From Sphingobium boeckii (GTDB lineage: Bacteria > Pseudomonadota > Alphaproteobacteria > Sphingomonadales > Sphingomonadaceae), in the NCBI RefSeq assembly GCF_014199215.1, contig NZ_JACIJC010000006.1:62001-126000 (forward strand): 64,000 nucleotides of DNA, given 5' to 3'. The translations under genes were made by a program, and so were the position numbers. Positions 55,835-64,000 of this stretch are shown piece by piece (within the stretch, counting starts at the first letter, position 1; every line of letters begins with the position of its first letter). The notes under the pieces are model-generated. The model searched no databases, was not told the DNA's origin, and was given only the letters and a program-made list of their open reading frames with translations.

Positions 55835-57025
55835 ATGGCGAAAGCTAAGTTTGAGCGGAACAAGCCGCATTGCAACATCGGCACCATCGGTCACGTCGAT
55901 CATGGCAAGACCTCGCTGACCGCAGCGATCACCAAGGTTCTCGCCGAAACCGGCGGCGCTACCTTCACGAGCTATGCGAACATCGATAAGGCGCCCGAAG
56001 AGCGCGAGCGCGGCATCACCATCTCGACCGCACACGTCGAGTATGAGACGGAAGCGCGTCACTATGCGCACGTCGATTGCCCGGGCCACGCCGATTATGT
56101 GAAGAACATGATCACGGGTGCCGCACAGATGGATGGCGCGATCCTCGTCGTTTCGGCGACCGATGGCCCGATGCCACAGACCAAGGAGCACATCCTGCTC
56201 GCAAAGCAGGTCGGCGTTCCCCAGATGGTCGTGTTCATGAACAAGGTCGATCTGGTTGACGATGCCGAGCTTCTCGAGCTGGTCGAGCTGGAAATCCGCG
56301 AGCTTCTCTCGAAGTATGATTTCGATGGCGACAACATCCCCATCATCCAGGGTTCGGCTGTGGCCGCGCTTGACGACAAGACGCCTGAAATCGGCCATGA
56401 CGCCGTGCTCAAGCTGATGGAAGCCGTCGATAGCTGGATCCCGCAGCCAGAGCGTCCGCTCGACCGCGCATTCCTGATGCCGATCGAAGACGTTTTCTCG
56501 ATCTCGGGTCGTGGTACGGTTGTCACCGGCCGCGTCGAGACCGGCATCGTGAAGGTTGGCGAGGAAGTCGAGATCGTCGGCATCAAGGACACCAAGAAGA
56601 CCGTCGTGACCGGCGTCGAAATGTTCCGCAAGCTGCTCGATCAGGGCCAGGCTGGCGACAACATCGGCGCGCTGATCCGCGGCGTTGGCCGTGAAGAAGT
56701 CGAGCGCGGCCAGGTGCTCTGCAAGCCCGGTTCGATCACGCCGCACACCGAGTTCACCTCGGAAGTGTATGTCCTGTCGAAGGACGAGGGCGGCCGTCAC
56801 ACGCCATTCTTCGCGAACTATCGTCCGCAATTCTACTTCCGCACCACCGACGTCACCGGTGAAGTTGTCCTCCCCGAGGGCACCGAAATGGTGATGCCTG
56901 GCGATAACGTGCAGCTCGGCATCAAGCTGATTGCCCCGATCGCCATGGACCAGGGTCTGCGCTTCGCAATTCGCGAAGGTGGCCGCACGGTCGGTGCAGG
57001 GGTTGTGGCTTCGATCACAAAGTAA
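55835..57025 (+). CDS. tuf: Elongation factor Tu
   Basis: A 396-residue GTPase that delivers aminoacyl-tRNA. G motifs are [47 protein letters not shown] and the SAL-like GSAVAALD. The length is standard. An 85-base gap from fusA and a strong hairpin after the stop suggest partly independent control of tuf within the str-S10 series. Confidence 0.98.
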   Translation: MAKAKFERNKPHCNIGTIGHVDHGKTSLTAAITKVLAETGGATFTSYANIDKAPEERERGITISTAHVEYETEARHYAHVDCPGHADYVKNMITGAAQMDGAILVVSATDGPMPQTKEHILLAKQVGVPQMVVFMNKVDLVDDAELLELVELEIRELLSKYDFDGDNIPIIQGSAVAALDDKTPEIGHDAVLKLMEAVDSWIPQPERPLDRAFLMPIEDVFSISGRGTVVTGRVETGIVKVGEEVEIVGIKDTKKTVVTGVEMFRKLLDQGQAGDNIGALIRGVGREEVERGQVLCKPGSITPHTEFTSEVYVLSKDEGGRHTPFFANYRPQFYFRTTDVTGEVVLPEGTEMVMPGDNVQLGIKLIAPIAMDQGLRFAIREGGRTVGAGVVASITK

Positions 57026-57037
57026 TATAGGCACCGC

Positions 57038-57072
57038 AGTCGCCCGATTCTCCGCAGGGGAATCGGGCGACT
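57038..57072 (+). terminator. Terminator-like hairpin between tuf and rpsJ
   Basis: A perfect 13-base stem, AGTCGCCCGATTC (57038-57050) with GAATCGGGCGACT (57060-57072), a 9-base loop, and a downstream CGCATTTCATTT. It begins 12 bases after the tuf stop and probably ends or thins str transcription before the S10 genes. Confidence 0.65.
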
Positions 57073-57135
57073 CGCATTTCATTTAATACGGTTACCCTCC
57101 CTCGGGAGGACGGCTCTTTCGCATCGGTAGTGGAC

Positions 57136-57447
<312 letters not shown>

Positions 57448-57496
57448 GGCCAGCAAGACATAGGGATACCGCACGGCTCCGGCCGTGGTCTGCGTC

Positions 57497-57586
57497 CCCC
57501 GTCTTTCCCCGTTCGCGGGGGCCAGCCCGGACGGGGCGATGTCAATAATTTTGGGTTGGAGCACGCCCGCGGAATTTCCCGCGGGC
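57497..57586 (+). promoter_or_regulatory. Structured leader between rpsJ and rplC
   Basis: The 162-base gap holds three stems. An outer stem CCCCGTC (57497-57503) with GACGGGG (57530-57536) encloses a hairpin CCCCG-TTCG-CGGGG (57507-57520) with a UUCG tetraloop. A separate perfect stem GCCCGCGG (57565-57572) with CCGCGGGC (57579-57586) lies just ahead of the rplC ribosome-binding site AGGGAG. No T-run follows, so RNA-level control is more likely than termination. Confidence 0.55.
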
Positions 57587-57609
57587 CTCTGTATTAGGGA
57601 GTATGGATC

Positions 57610-58371
57610 ATGCGCACTGGCGTGATCGCGAAGAAAATGGGGATGACCCGGGTGTTCCTGGACGACGGCAAGCATGTGCCGGTTACCGTCCTGTCGCTTG
57701 AGGGTTGTCAGGTTGTTGCGCGTCGGGAGGCCGATCGCGACGGCTATGTCGCTGTCCAATTGGGCGCCGGCACCGCGAAAGCGAAAAACATCACCAAGCC
57801 TGAGCGTGGCCATTTCGGCAAAGCCGAAGTCGAGCCCAAGGCGCGGCTTCAGGAATTCCGCGTCGCCGAAGATGCGCTGCTCGATGTGGGCGCCTATATC
57901 TCGGCGGACCATTTCGTGGCTGGCCAGCTCGTCGATATCGGCGGCCAGACACAGGGCAAGGGCTTTGCCGGTGCCATGAAGCGTTGGGGCTTCGGGGGTC
58001 TTCGGGCTTCGCACGGCGTCTCGCTCTCTCACCGTTCGCATGGTTCCACGGGCAACCGTCAGGATCCGGGTCGCGTGTTCAAGAACAAGAAGATGGCCGG
58101 CCATATGGGCGACCGTCAGCGCACCCAGCAGAATCTGGAAATCGTCTCGACCGATGTCGAGCGCGGTCTTCTGTTCGTGAAGGGTTCGGTCCCCGGTTCC
58201 AAGGGTGGCTGGCTGTTCGTGAAGGATGCCGTGAAGGTGCCGCGTCACAGCGATGCGCCCTATCCCGCTGGCCTGAAGCTGGCTGCCAATCTCAATGACG
58301 ATGCCGCTCCCGCGGAAGCGCCGGCCGAAGCCGCTGCTCCCGTCGAGACGGTCGAAGGCCAGGAGGGCTGA
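57610..58371 (+). CDS. rplC: 50S ribosomal protein L3
   Basis: A 253-residue core protein of the large subunit. It starts [20 protein letters not shown] and contains [15 protein letters not shown] and [20 protein letters not shown], the loop near the peptidyl-transferase centre. It ends in an alanine/glutamate-rich tail of about 25 residues ([20 protein letters not shown]), an extension frequent in this lineage. It precedes rplD by two bases. Confidence 0.97.
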   Translation: MRTGVIAKKMGMTRVFLDDGKHVPVTVLSLEGCQVVARREADRDGYVAVQLGAGTAKAKNITKPERGHFGKAEVEPKARLQEFRVAEDALLDVGAYISADHFVAGQLVDIGGQTQGKGFAGAMKRWGFGGLRASHGVSLSHRSHGSTGNRQDPGRVFKNKKMAGHMGDRQRTQQNLEIVSTDVERGLLFVKGSVPGSKGGWLFVKDAVKVPRHSDAPYPAGLKLAANLNDDAAPAEAPAEAAAPVETVEGQEG

Positions 58372-58373
58372 TC

Positions 58374-59000
58374 ATGAAAATCAAGGTTCAGACCCTCGAC
58401 GCCAAGGGCAAGGGCGACATCGACCTCAATGACGAGATCTTCGGCGTCGAGCCGCGCGCAGACATTCTGCACCGCGTCGTTACCTGGCAGCTCGAAAAGC
58501 GCCGCGCCACCGCGCGTGGCACGCGTGAGCGCTCGGATGTCGCACGCACCGGCAAGAAGTTCGGTCGCCAGAAGGGCGGCGGTACGGCACGTCACGGCGA
58601 TCGCCGTGCGCCGATCTTCATCGGTGGTGGTAAGGCTCACGGCGCGCGCGTTCGTGATTTCAATCCGTCGCTGAACAAGAAGATCCGCGTTTTGGGCCTG
58701 CGCATGGCGCTGTCGTCCAAGGCGAAGTCCGGCGATCTGATCATCATGGAAGATCTGGCCGTCGCAGAAGGCAAGACCAAGGCGCTCGTCGCCAATCTCG
58801 CCAATCTGGGCTTCGGCAAGACCGCTCTGGTGATCGACGGCGATGCGGTCGAGCAGAGTTTCGCGCTGGCATCGGCAAACCTGCACACGATCAACGTGCT
58901 GCCGGCGATCGGCGCCAATGTATATGACATCCTGAAGGCCGAAACGCTGGTGCTTACCCGCGCTGCGGTAGAAAAGCTGGAGGCGCGGTTCAATGGCTAA
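58374..59000 (+). CDS. rplD: 50S ribosomal protein L4
   Basis: A 208-residue protein lining the exit tunnel. Conserved parts include [35 protein letters not shown] and the tunnel loop, with the C-terminal [20 protein letters not shown]. In E. coli L4 represses the S10 operon by binding its leader; whether it binds the rpsJ-rplC leader here is open. It overlaps rplW by 8 bases. Confidence 0.97.
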   Translation: MKIKVQTLDAKGKGDIDLNDEIFGVEPRADILHRVVTWQLEKRRATARGTRERSDVARTGKKFGRQKGGGTARHGDRRAPIFIGGGKAHGARVRDFNPSLNKKIRVLGLRMALSSKAKSGDLIIMEDLAVAEGKTKALVANLANLGFGKTALVIDGDAVEQSFALASANLHTINVLPAIGANVYDILKAETLVLTRAAVEKLEARFNG

Positions 59001-59307
59001 AAAGCAGGCCAAGGGCATCGACAACCGTCATTATGACGTGGTTGTCGCCCCGCACATCACCGAGAAGTCGACGCTGCTCTCCGAGCATAATGCGGTTGTC
59101 TTCAAGGTGGCAAACGACGCAACCAAGCCGCAGATCAAAGCGGCTGTGGAAGCCCTGTTCGACGTGACCGTGATGAACGTGAACACGATGAACCAGAAGG
59201 GCAAGACGAAGCGCTGGAAGGGCAAGCCCTACAAGCGCTCCGACGTGAAGAAGGCGGTTGTGACGCTGGCCGAAGGCCAGTCGATCGACGTCACCACCGG
59301 TATCTGA
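58993..59307 (+). CDS. rplW: 50S ribosomal protein L23
   Basis: A 104-residue protein at the tunnel exit, the docking site for trigger factor and SRP. It reads [20 protein letters not shown], then [20 protein letters not shown] and the basic loop [20 protein letters not shown]. It starts inside the rplD end and lies 10 bases before rplB. Confidence 0.97.
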   Translation: MAKKQAKGIDNRHYDVVVAPHITEKSTLLSEHNAVVFKVANDATKPQIKAAVEALFDVTVMNVNTMNQKGKTKRWKGKPYKRSDVKKAVVTLAEGQSIDVTTGI

Positions 59308-59317
59308 GGCGGGATAG

Positions 59318-60154
59318 ATGGCACTCAAGCACTATAACCCGACGAGCCCGGCCCGACGCGGCCTGATTCTCGTCGATCGTTCCTCGCTGCACAAGGGCAA
59401 GCCTCTCAAGGCGCTCACGGTCGGCAAGACCAAAACCGGCGGCCGCAACAACAAGGGTCATGTGACCTCGCGCGGCATCGCTGGTGGCCACAAGCAGAGC
59501 TATCGCATCATCGACTTCAAGCGTCGTAAATGGGATATGCCTGCCACGGTCGAGCGTCTGGAATATGATCCCAACCGCACTGCGTTCATCGCTCTGGTGA
59601 AATACACCGATGGCGAGCAGACCTACATCATCGCACCGCAGCGCCTTGGCGTTGGCGACACCATCGTCGCTGGCAAGAAGACCGACGTAAAGCCGGGCAA
59701 CGCGATGGAATTGGGGCAGATGCCGGTCGGCACGATCGTCCACAATATCGAGATGAAGCCCGGCAAGGGCGGCCAGATCGCCCGTTCGGCAGGCACCTAT
59801 GTGCAGGTCGTTGGTCGTGATCGCGGTCTCGTGATCGTCCGCCTCAACTCGGGCGAGCAGCGTTACATTCGCGGCGAGTGCATGGGTACGGTTGGCGCGG
59901 TTTCAAACCCCGACAATTCGAACCAGAACCTGGCCAAGGCCGGCCGCAATCGCTGGAAGGGCATCCGCCCGCTGACCCGCGGTGTTGCAAAGAACCCGGT
60001 CGATCACCCGCATGGCGGTGGTGAAGGCCGGACTTCCGGTGGTCGTCATCCCGTGACGCCATGGGGCAAGCCGACCAAGGGTGCTCGCACTCGTCATAAC
60101 AAGTCGACCGACAAGATGATCATCCGGTCGCGTCACGCGAAGAAGAAGAGGTAA
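59318..60154 (+). CDS. rplB: 50S ribosomal protein L2
   Basis: A 278-residue protein needed for subunit joining and peptidyl transfer. It contains [20 protein letters not shown], then [20 protein letters not shown], and the C-terminal [20 protein letters not shown], which holds the essential histidine. Length and ends are standard. Confidence 0.98.
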   Translation: MALKHYNPTSPARRGLILVDRSSLHKGKPLKALTVGKTKTGGRNNKGHVTSRGIAGGHKQSYRIIDFKRRKWDMPATVERLEYDPNRTAFIALVKYTDGEQTYIIAPQRLGVGDTIVAGKKTDVKPGNAMELGQMPVGTIVHNIEMKPGKGGQIARSAGTYVQVVGRDRGLVIVRLNSGEQRYIRGECMGTVGAVSNPDNSNQNLAKAGRNRWKGIRPLTRGVAKNPVDHPHGGGEGRTSGGRHPVTPWGKPTKGARTRHNKSTDKMIIRSRHAKKKR

Positions 60155-60157
60155 GCT

Positions 60158-60433
60158 ATGGCCCGTTCCATCTGGAAAGGTCCGTTCGTCGACCTGCATC
60201 TGCTGAAGAAGGCCGAAACCGCGCAGGAAACGAACGCGCGCGCGCCGATCAAGACCTGGTCGCGCCGCTCCACCATCCTGCCGCAGTTCGTTGGCCTGAC
60301 CTTCAACGTCTATAACGGCCGCAAGTTCGTTCCCGTTTCGGTGAACGAAGACATGGTCGGCATGAAGCTGGGTGAATTCGCGCCGACGCGCTACTTCCCC
60401 GGCCACGCAGCCGACAAGAAGGGCAAGCGCTAA
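60158..60433 (+). CDS. rpsS: 30S ribosomal protein S19
   Basis: A 91-residue protein of the 30S head near the A-site tRNA. It reads [20 protein letters not shown] and [15 protein letters not shown], ending [18 protein letters not shown]. Three bases separate it from rplB, and its stop shares one base with the rplV start. Confidence 0.98.
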   Translation: MARSIWKGPFVDLHLLKKAETAQETNARAPIKTWSRRSTILPQFVGLTFNVYNGRKFVPVSVNEDMVGMKLGEFAPTRYFPGHAADKKGKR

Positions 60434-60810
60434 TGTCCAAGCCTAAATCACCCCGCAAGGTCGGCGAGAAGGAAGCTCTTGCTGTGGGCACCACGATCCG
60501 TGGTTCCGCGCAGAAGCTGAACCTCGTCGCGGCGCTGATCCGCAACAAGAAGGTCGGCGATGCGATGAACATCCTCTCCTTCTCCAAGAAGGCGATGGCT
60601 GTTGACGTGCGCAAGGTGCTCGCAAGCGCCGTGGCGAACGCCGAGAACAACCACAACCTCGATATCGACGCTCTGGTCGTATCCGAGGCGAGCGTCGGCA
60701 AGGCGCTTTCGATGAAGCGCTTCGCCGCCCGCGCCCGCGGTCGTTCGACGCAGATCATCAAGCCGTTCAGCCGTGTGCGCATCGTGGTGCGCGAGCAGGA
60801 AGAAGCATAA
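60433..60810 (+). CDS. rplV: 50S ribosomal protein L22
   Basis: A 125-residue protein with a long hairpin lining the exit tunnel. Conserved parts are [39 protein letters not shown] and the tunnel loop [20 protein letters not shown]. It overlaps both neighbours by one base. Confidence 0.97.
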   Translation: MSKPKSPRKVGEKEALAVGTTIRGSAQKLNLVAALIRNKKVGDAMNILSFSKKAMAVDVRKVLASAVANAENNHNLDIDALVVSEASVGKALSMKRFAARARGRSTQIIKPFSRVRIVVREQEEA

Positions 60811-61505
60811 TGGGTCACAAGAGCAATCCGATCGGTCTGCGTCTTCAGATCAACCGCACCTGGGACAGCCGCTGGTTCGCGGAAGGCCAGGATTATGGCC
60901 GTCTGCTGCTTGAGGATCTGCGGATCCGCAAGTTCATCATGAAGGAGCTGCCGCAGGCGGCGATTTCCAAGGTGGTGATCGAGCGTCCGGCCAAGCTGTG
61001 CCGCGTGTCCATCTACGCTGCGCGCCCCGGCGTGATCATCGGCAAGAAGGGCGCGGACATCGAGAAGCTGCGCAAGAAGCTGGCTTCGATGACCTCTTCG
61101 GACGTGAGCCTGAACATCGTCGAAATCCGCAAGCCGGAAATCGACAGCAAGCTCGTCGCCCAGTCGATCGCCGATCAGCTCGAGCGTCGCGTCGCTTTCC
61201 GTCGCGCCATGAAGCGCGCGGTTCAGTCGGCGCTGCGTCTTGGCGCGGAAGGCATCAAGATCACGTGCGGTGGCCGTCTCGGCGGCGCTGAAATCGCCCG
61301 CGTCGAATGGTATCGCGAAGGCCGCGTGCCTTTGCATACGCTGCGCGCGAACGTCGATTATGCCGATGCCGAAGCGCATACCGCTTATGGCGTGTGCGGG
61401 ATCAAGGTCTGGATCTTCAAGGGCGAGATTCTCGGCCATGATCCGATGGCTCATGACCGGCTCATGATGGAAGCCCAAACCTCGGGAGTACGGCCCGCGC
61501 GATAA
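60810..61505 (+). CDS. rpsC: 30S ribosomal protein S3
   Basis: A 231-residue protein at the mRNA entry channel. It starts [20 protein letters not shown], has a KH domain with [20 protein letters not shown], and the C-terminal block [20 protein letters not shown] with the helicase-linked arginines. A 68-base gap to rplP follows. Confidence 0.98.
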   Translation: MGHKSNPIGLRLQINRTWDSRWFAEGQDYGRLLLEDLRIRKFIMKELPQAAISKVVIERPAKLCRVSIYAARPGVIIGKKGADIEKLRKKLASMTSSDVSLNIVEIRKPEIDSKLVAQSIADQLERRVAFRRAMKRAVQSALRLGAEGIKITCGGRLGGAEIARVEWYREGRVPLHTLRANVDYADAEAHTAYGVCGIKVWIFKGEILGHDPMAHDRLMMEAQTSGVRPAR

Positions 61506-61573
61506 GGCTTAACAGCCCTGTCAGCACGGCCTGATCGACCGACATACGAACGGTGTCAGAAGGCGAATAAGAA

Positions 61574-61996
61574 ATGCTTCAACCCAAGAAGACCAAGTTC
61601 CGCAAGGCGTTCAAGGGCCGGATCCACGGCAACGCTGCCGGCGGCACCACGCTCAACTTCGGCGCCTTCGGCCTGAAGGCGATGGAACCGGACCGGATCA
61701 CGGCCCGCCAGATCGAAGCGGCGCGCCGCGCGATCACGCGCCACATCAAGCGCCAGGGGCGTTTGTGGATCCGCGTATTCCCCGATTTGCCGGTTTCGAA
61801 AAAGCCTGCCGAAGTCCGTCAGGGCAAGGGCAAGGGTTCGAACGAATATTGGGCGGCGCGCGTCAAGCCCGGCCGTATCCTGTTCGAACTGGACGGCGTA
61901 CCCGGCCCGCTGGCCCGCGTTGCTTTCGAGCGCGCCATGGAAAAGCTGCCGATCAAAACCAAGGTGGTCGCCCGCCTTGGCGAATCGATGCACTGA
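61574..61996 (+). CDS. rplP: 50S ribosomal protein L16
   Basis: A 140-residue protein that positions tRNA in the A site. It reads [40 protein letters not shown] and [20 protein letters not shown]. The length is standard, and rpmC starts 12 bases after its stop. Confidence 0.98.
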   Translation: MLQPKKTKFRKAFKGRIHGNAAGGTTLNFGAFGLKAMEPDRITARQIEAARRAITRHIKRQGRLWIRVFPDLPVSKKPAEVRQGKGKGSNEYWAARVKPGRILFELDGVPGPLARVAFERAMEKLPIKTKVVARLGESMH

Positions 61997-62008
61997 GGAA
62001 TTTGAGAG

Positions 62009-62218
62009 ATGGCTAACAAAGACGATCTCAAGGTGAAAACCGACGACCAGCTCAGCGAGCAGTTGGGCGAGCTGAAGCGCGAGCAGTTCAACCTGCGCTT
62101 CCAGGCCGCGACCAACCAGCTCGAGAAGCCGTCGCGTATGCGCGTGGTGCGTCGCACCATCGCACAGATCAAGACGCTTCAGACCGCGCGTTCGCGCGAC
62201 GCTGCGGCAAAGGCTTAA
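62009..62218 (+). CDS. rpmC: 50S ribosomal protein L29
   Basis: A 69-residue two-helix protein next to L23 at the tunnel exit. The family block is [20 protein letters not shown] followed by [22 protein letters not shown] precedes the ATG, and rpsQ starts 10 bases after its stop. Confidence 0.97.
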   Translation: MANKDDLKVKTDDQLSEQLGELKREQFNLRFQAATNQLEKPSRMRVVRRTIAQIKTLQTARSRDAAAKA

Positions 62219-62228
62219 GGAACACACT

Positions 62229-62495
62229 ATGCCAAAGCGCGTGCTGACCGGAACGATCGTTTCCGACAAGACCGACAAGACGGTGGTGGTGAAGGTCGAA
62301 CGCCGGGTAAAGCACCCTGTGTACGGCAAGATCATCCGTCGTTCGAAGAAGTATCATGCCCATGATGAAGCCAATTCCTACAAGGAAGGCGAAACCGTCC
62401 GGATCGAAGAGACCGCGCCGATTTCGAAGCTGAAATCCTGGAAGGTCGTCGAGCGGGTTGATACCCATGCGGCGCCGGAAACAGCCGAAGGCTGA
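62229..62495 (+). CDS. rpsQ: 30S ribosomal protein S17
   Basis: An 88-residue primary rRNA-binding OB-fold protein. It reads [20 protein letters not shown] then [20 protein letters not shown] and [19 protein letters not shown] lies ahead of the ATG. A 59-base gap to rplN holds nothing evident beyond a ribosome-binding site. Confidence 0.97.
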   Translation: MPKRVLTGTIVSDKTDKTVVVKVERRVKHPVYGKIIRRSKKYHAHDEANSYKEGETVRIEETAPISKLKSWKVVERVDTHAAPETAEG

Positions 62496-62554
62496 CAAGA
62501 TCAACGGAACTCCCGGAGCAATTCCGGAAAGCCAGATAAGAAGGAAGCGGATCA

Positions 62555-62926
62555 ATGATCCAGATGCAATCCAATCTTGATGTCGCTGACAACAGCGGCG
62601 CCAAGCGCGTCCAGTGCATCAAGGTGCTCGGAGGCTCCAAGCGGCGCACTGCGACCGTCGGCGACGTGATCGTCGTTTCGGTCAAGGAAGCAGCGCCGCG
62701 CGGCAAGGTGAAGAAGGGCGATGTCCATCGCGCCGTGATCGTGCGCACCCGCAAGGACATTCATCGTCCCGACGGTTCCACGATCCGCTTCGACGGCAAT
62801 GCCGCCGTGCTGATCAACAAGAACAATGGCGAGCCCATCGGCACGCGCATCTTCGGGCCGGTCGTTCGCGAGCTTCGCGGCAAGAACCACATGAAGATCA
62901 TCTCGCTCGCACCGGAGGTGTTGTAA
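62555..62926 (+). CDS. rplN: 50S ribosomal protein L14
   Basis: A 123-residue protein at the subunit interface. It reads [20 protein letters not shown] and [17 protein letters not shown], ending [20 protein letters not shown] then APEVL. Its TAA overlaps the rplX ATG by one base. Confidence 0.98.
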   Translation: MIQMQSNLDVADNSGAKRVQCIKVLGGSKRRTATVGDVIVVSVKEAAPRGKVKKGDVHRAVIVRTRKDIHRPDGSTIRFDGNAAVLINKNNGEPIGTRIFGPVVRELRGKNHMKIISLAPEVL

Positions 62927-63246
62927 TGGCATCCGCCAAGATCAAGAAGGGTGACACGGTCGTCGTCCTGTCCGGCAAGGACAAGGGCCGCACCGGCGAA
63001 GTCACCAAGAGCCTGCCCAAGGATGGCAAGGTCGTCGTTTCGGGCGTGAACATCGCGACCCGTCATCGCAAGCCGACCCAGCAGAATCCGCAGGGCGGCC
63101 TGGAACGCACGGAAGCGCCGATGCACGTCTCGAAGGTCGCGATTGCCGATCCCAAGGATGGCAAGCCGACGCGCGTTCGCTTTGAAACCAAGGACGGCAA
63201 GAAGGTTCGCGTCGCCGTGAAGTCCGGGGAGACGATCAGTGGCTGA
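62926..63246 (+). CDS. rplX: 50S ribosomal protein L24
   Basis: A 106-residue early-assembly protein. A KOW motif near the N-terminus ([20 protein letters not shown]) is followed by [20 protein letters not shown] and the closing [18 protein letters not shown]. The frame is open upstream inside rplN, but the ATG at 62926 gives the proper start. It overlaps rplE by 8 bases. Confidence 0.98.
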   Translation: MASAKIKKGDTVVVLSGKDKGRTGEVTKSLPKDGKVVVSGVNIATRHRKPTQQNPQGGLERTEAPMHVSKVAIADPKDGKPTRVRFETKDGKKVRVAVKSGETISG

Positions 63247-63823
63247 TGCCCAATATACGCCGCGTCTGCGCAAGACGTATGATGAAACCATCATCAAGGC
63301 GATGACCGAGAAATTCGGTTATAAGAATGTGATGCAGATTCCGCGTCTCGACAAGATCGTCATCAACATGGGTGTTGGCGAAGCGACGCAGGACAAGAAG
63401 AAGGTCGATATCGCGGCTTCCGAAATGGAGCTGATCGCCGGCCAGAAGCCTGTCATCACCAAGGCGAAGAAGTCGATCGCACAGTTCAAGCTGCGCGAAG
63501 GGATGCCGATCGGCGTGAAGGTCACCCTTCGCCGTGAACGCATGTACGAATTCCTCGATCGCCTGATCACCGTCGCGCTGCCCCGCGTTCGCGATTTCCG
63601 TGGCCTCAATCCGAATTCGTTCGATGGCCGCGGCAATTATGCGATGGGTCTCAAGGAACAGATCATTTTCCCTGAGATCAGCTATGACCGCATCGAAAAG
63701 GTGCGCGGCATGGATGTGATCGTGACGACCACCGCGAAGACCGACGACGAGGCGCGCGAGCTGCTTCGCCTCTTCGGTTTCCCCTTCCCCCAGGAAGAAA
63801 CCGAAGAAAAGAAGGCGGCCTGA
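63239..63823 (+). CDS. rplE: 50S ribosomal protein L5
   Basis: A 194-residue protein that binds 5S rRNA and contacts P-site tRNA. It starts at a GTG inside the rplX end (8-base overlap, with GGGGAG upstream) and reads [40 protein letters not shown] and [21 protein letters not shown] lysine/glutamate-rich tail ends it. Confidence 0.97.
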   Translation: MADAQYTPRLRKTYDETIIKAMTEKFGYKNVMQIPRLDKIVINMGVGEATQDKKKVDIAASEMELIAGQKPVITKAKKSIAQFKLREGMPIGVKVTLRRERMYEFLDRLITVALPRVRDFRGLNPNSFDGRGNYAMGLKEQIIFPEISYDRIEKVRGMDVIVTTTAKTDDEARELLRLFGFPFPQEETEEKKAA

Positions 63824-63826
63824 GCC

Positions 63827-64000
63827 ATGGCGAAACTGAGCTCCATCAATAAGAACGAACGCCGCAAGAAGCTGGTCAAGAAATATGCCGGTCGATATGC
63901 GTCGCTCAAGGCAATCGCGGGCGACACGTCCAAGGATGAAACCGAGCGTCTGATCGCACGGTTGAAGATGGCCGAGATTCCCCGGAACGGCAATCCGACC
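63827..64000 (+). CDS. rpsN: 30S ribosomal protein S14 (N-terminal part)
   Basis: The first 58 residues of S14, cut by the window edge: MAKLSSINKNERRKKLVKKY, AGRYASLKAIAGDTSKDETE and RLIARLKMAEIPRNGNPT. No zinc-binding cysteines are seen in this part, as expected of the long zinc-free form of about 101 residues. It starts 3 bases after rplE, as in the standard S10-spc order. Confidence 0.97.
   Translation, partial: MAKLSSINKNERRKKLVKKYAGRYASLKAIAGDTSKDETERLIARLKMAEIPRNGNPT

Overview
The window is a GC-rich alphaproteobacterial chromosome segment, most likely from a Sphingomonadaceae member (Sphingomonas-like). The evidence is the set of lineage-typical genes (GapR, DUF2585, DUF1244, a PetP-like MarR next to ilvE, TIGR02186 next to a TauE/SafE protein, an Oar-like receptor), the TonB-dependent receptors, an arginine at position 88 of S12, and short palindromic intergenic repeats of the kind common in this family. 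No rRNA, CRISPR array, integrase or transposase gene was seen, and no stretch above 300 bases lacks a gene.

Layout. 1-5400: end of a TerC-family gene, rnd-lptC-lptA, gmk, a DUF2585 gene, and a MarR regulator divergent from ilvE. 5459-7864: tRNA-Gln followed by a lower-GC insert holding an Eco29kI-type restriction-modification pair. Its cytosine methyltransferase is intact, but the GIY-YIG nuclease frame is cut by one in-frame TGA. 8299-13088: two outer-membrane receptors. 13085-17233: an HD-domain protein, a LytS/LytTR two-component pair and a long-chain ChrA transporter. 17234-25072 (minus strand): yebC-ruvC-ruvA-ruvB-ybgC-tolQ-tolR-tolA-tolB-pal; each of the four junctions from yebC to ybgC carries a palindromic repeat. 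25105-35800: gapR, DUF1244, pyk, a Phd-PIN toxin-antitoxin pair with a palindromic operator candidate, HAD hydrolase, rpmJ, galE, a lipoprotein-carboxypeptidase pair, dienelactone hydrolase, gpmA, a small diguanylate cyclase and purEK. 35923-41864 (minus): HerA-like ATPase, TIGR02186-TauE, and a minimal NfrA/NfrB-like glycan-secretion pair. 42154-52426: alpha-2-macroglobulin plus penicillin-binding protein 1C, nhaA, and a zinc-ribbon/SH3 membrane protein. 52488-64000: the str and S10 ribosomal operons, rpsL to the start of rpsN, behind a well-formed promoter.

How the genes fit together. Much of the window serves the cell envelope: LPS export (LptC, LptA), the Tol-Pal constriction machine, two outer-membrane receptors, periplasmic A2M with PBP1C, and a putative glycan synthase with its outer-membrane barrel. 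The rest is housekeeping: translation, recombination (RuvABC), glycolysis (Pyk, GpmA) and purine synthesis (PurEK). The accessory elements are the restriction-modification insert, the toxin-antitoxin pair and three families of dispersed palindromic repeats.
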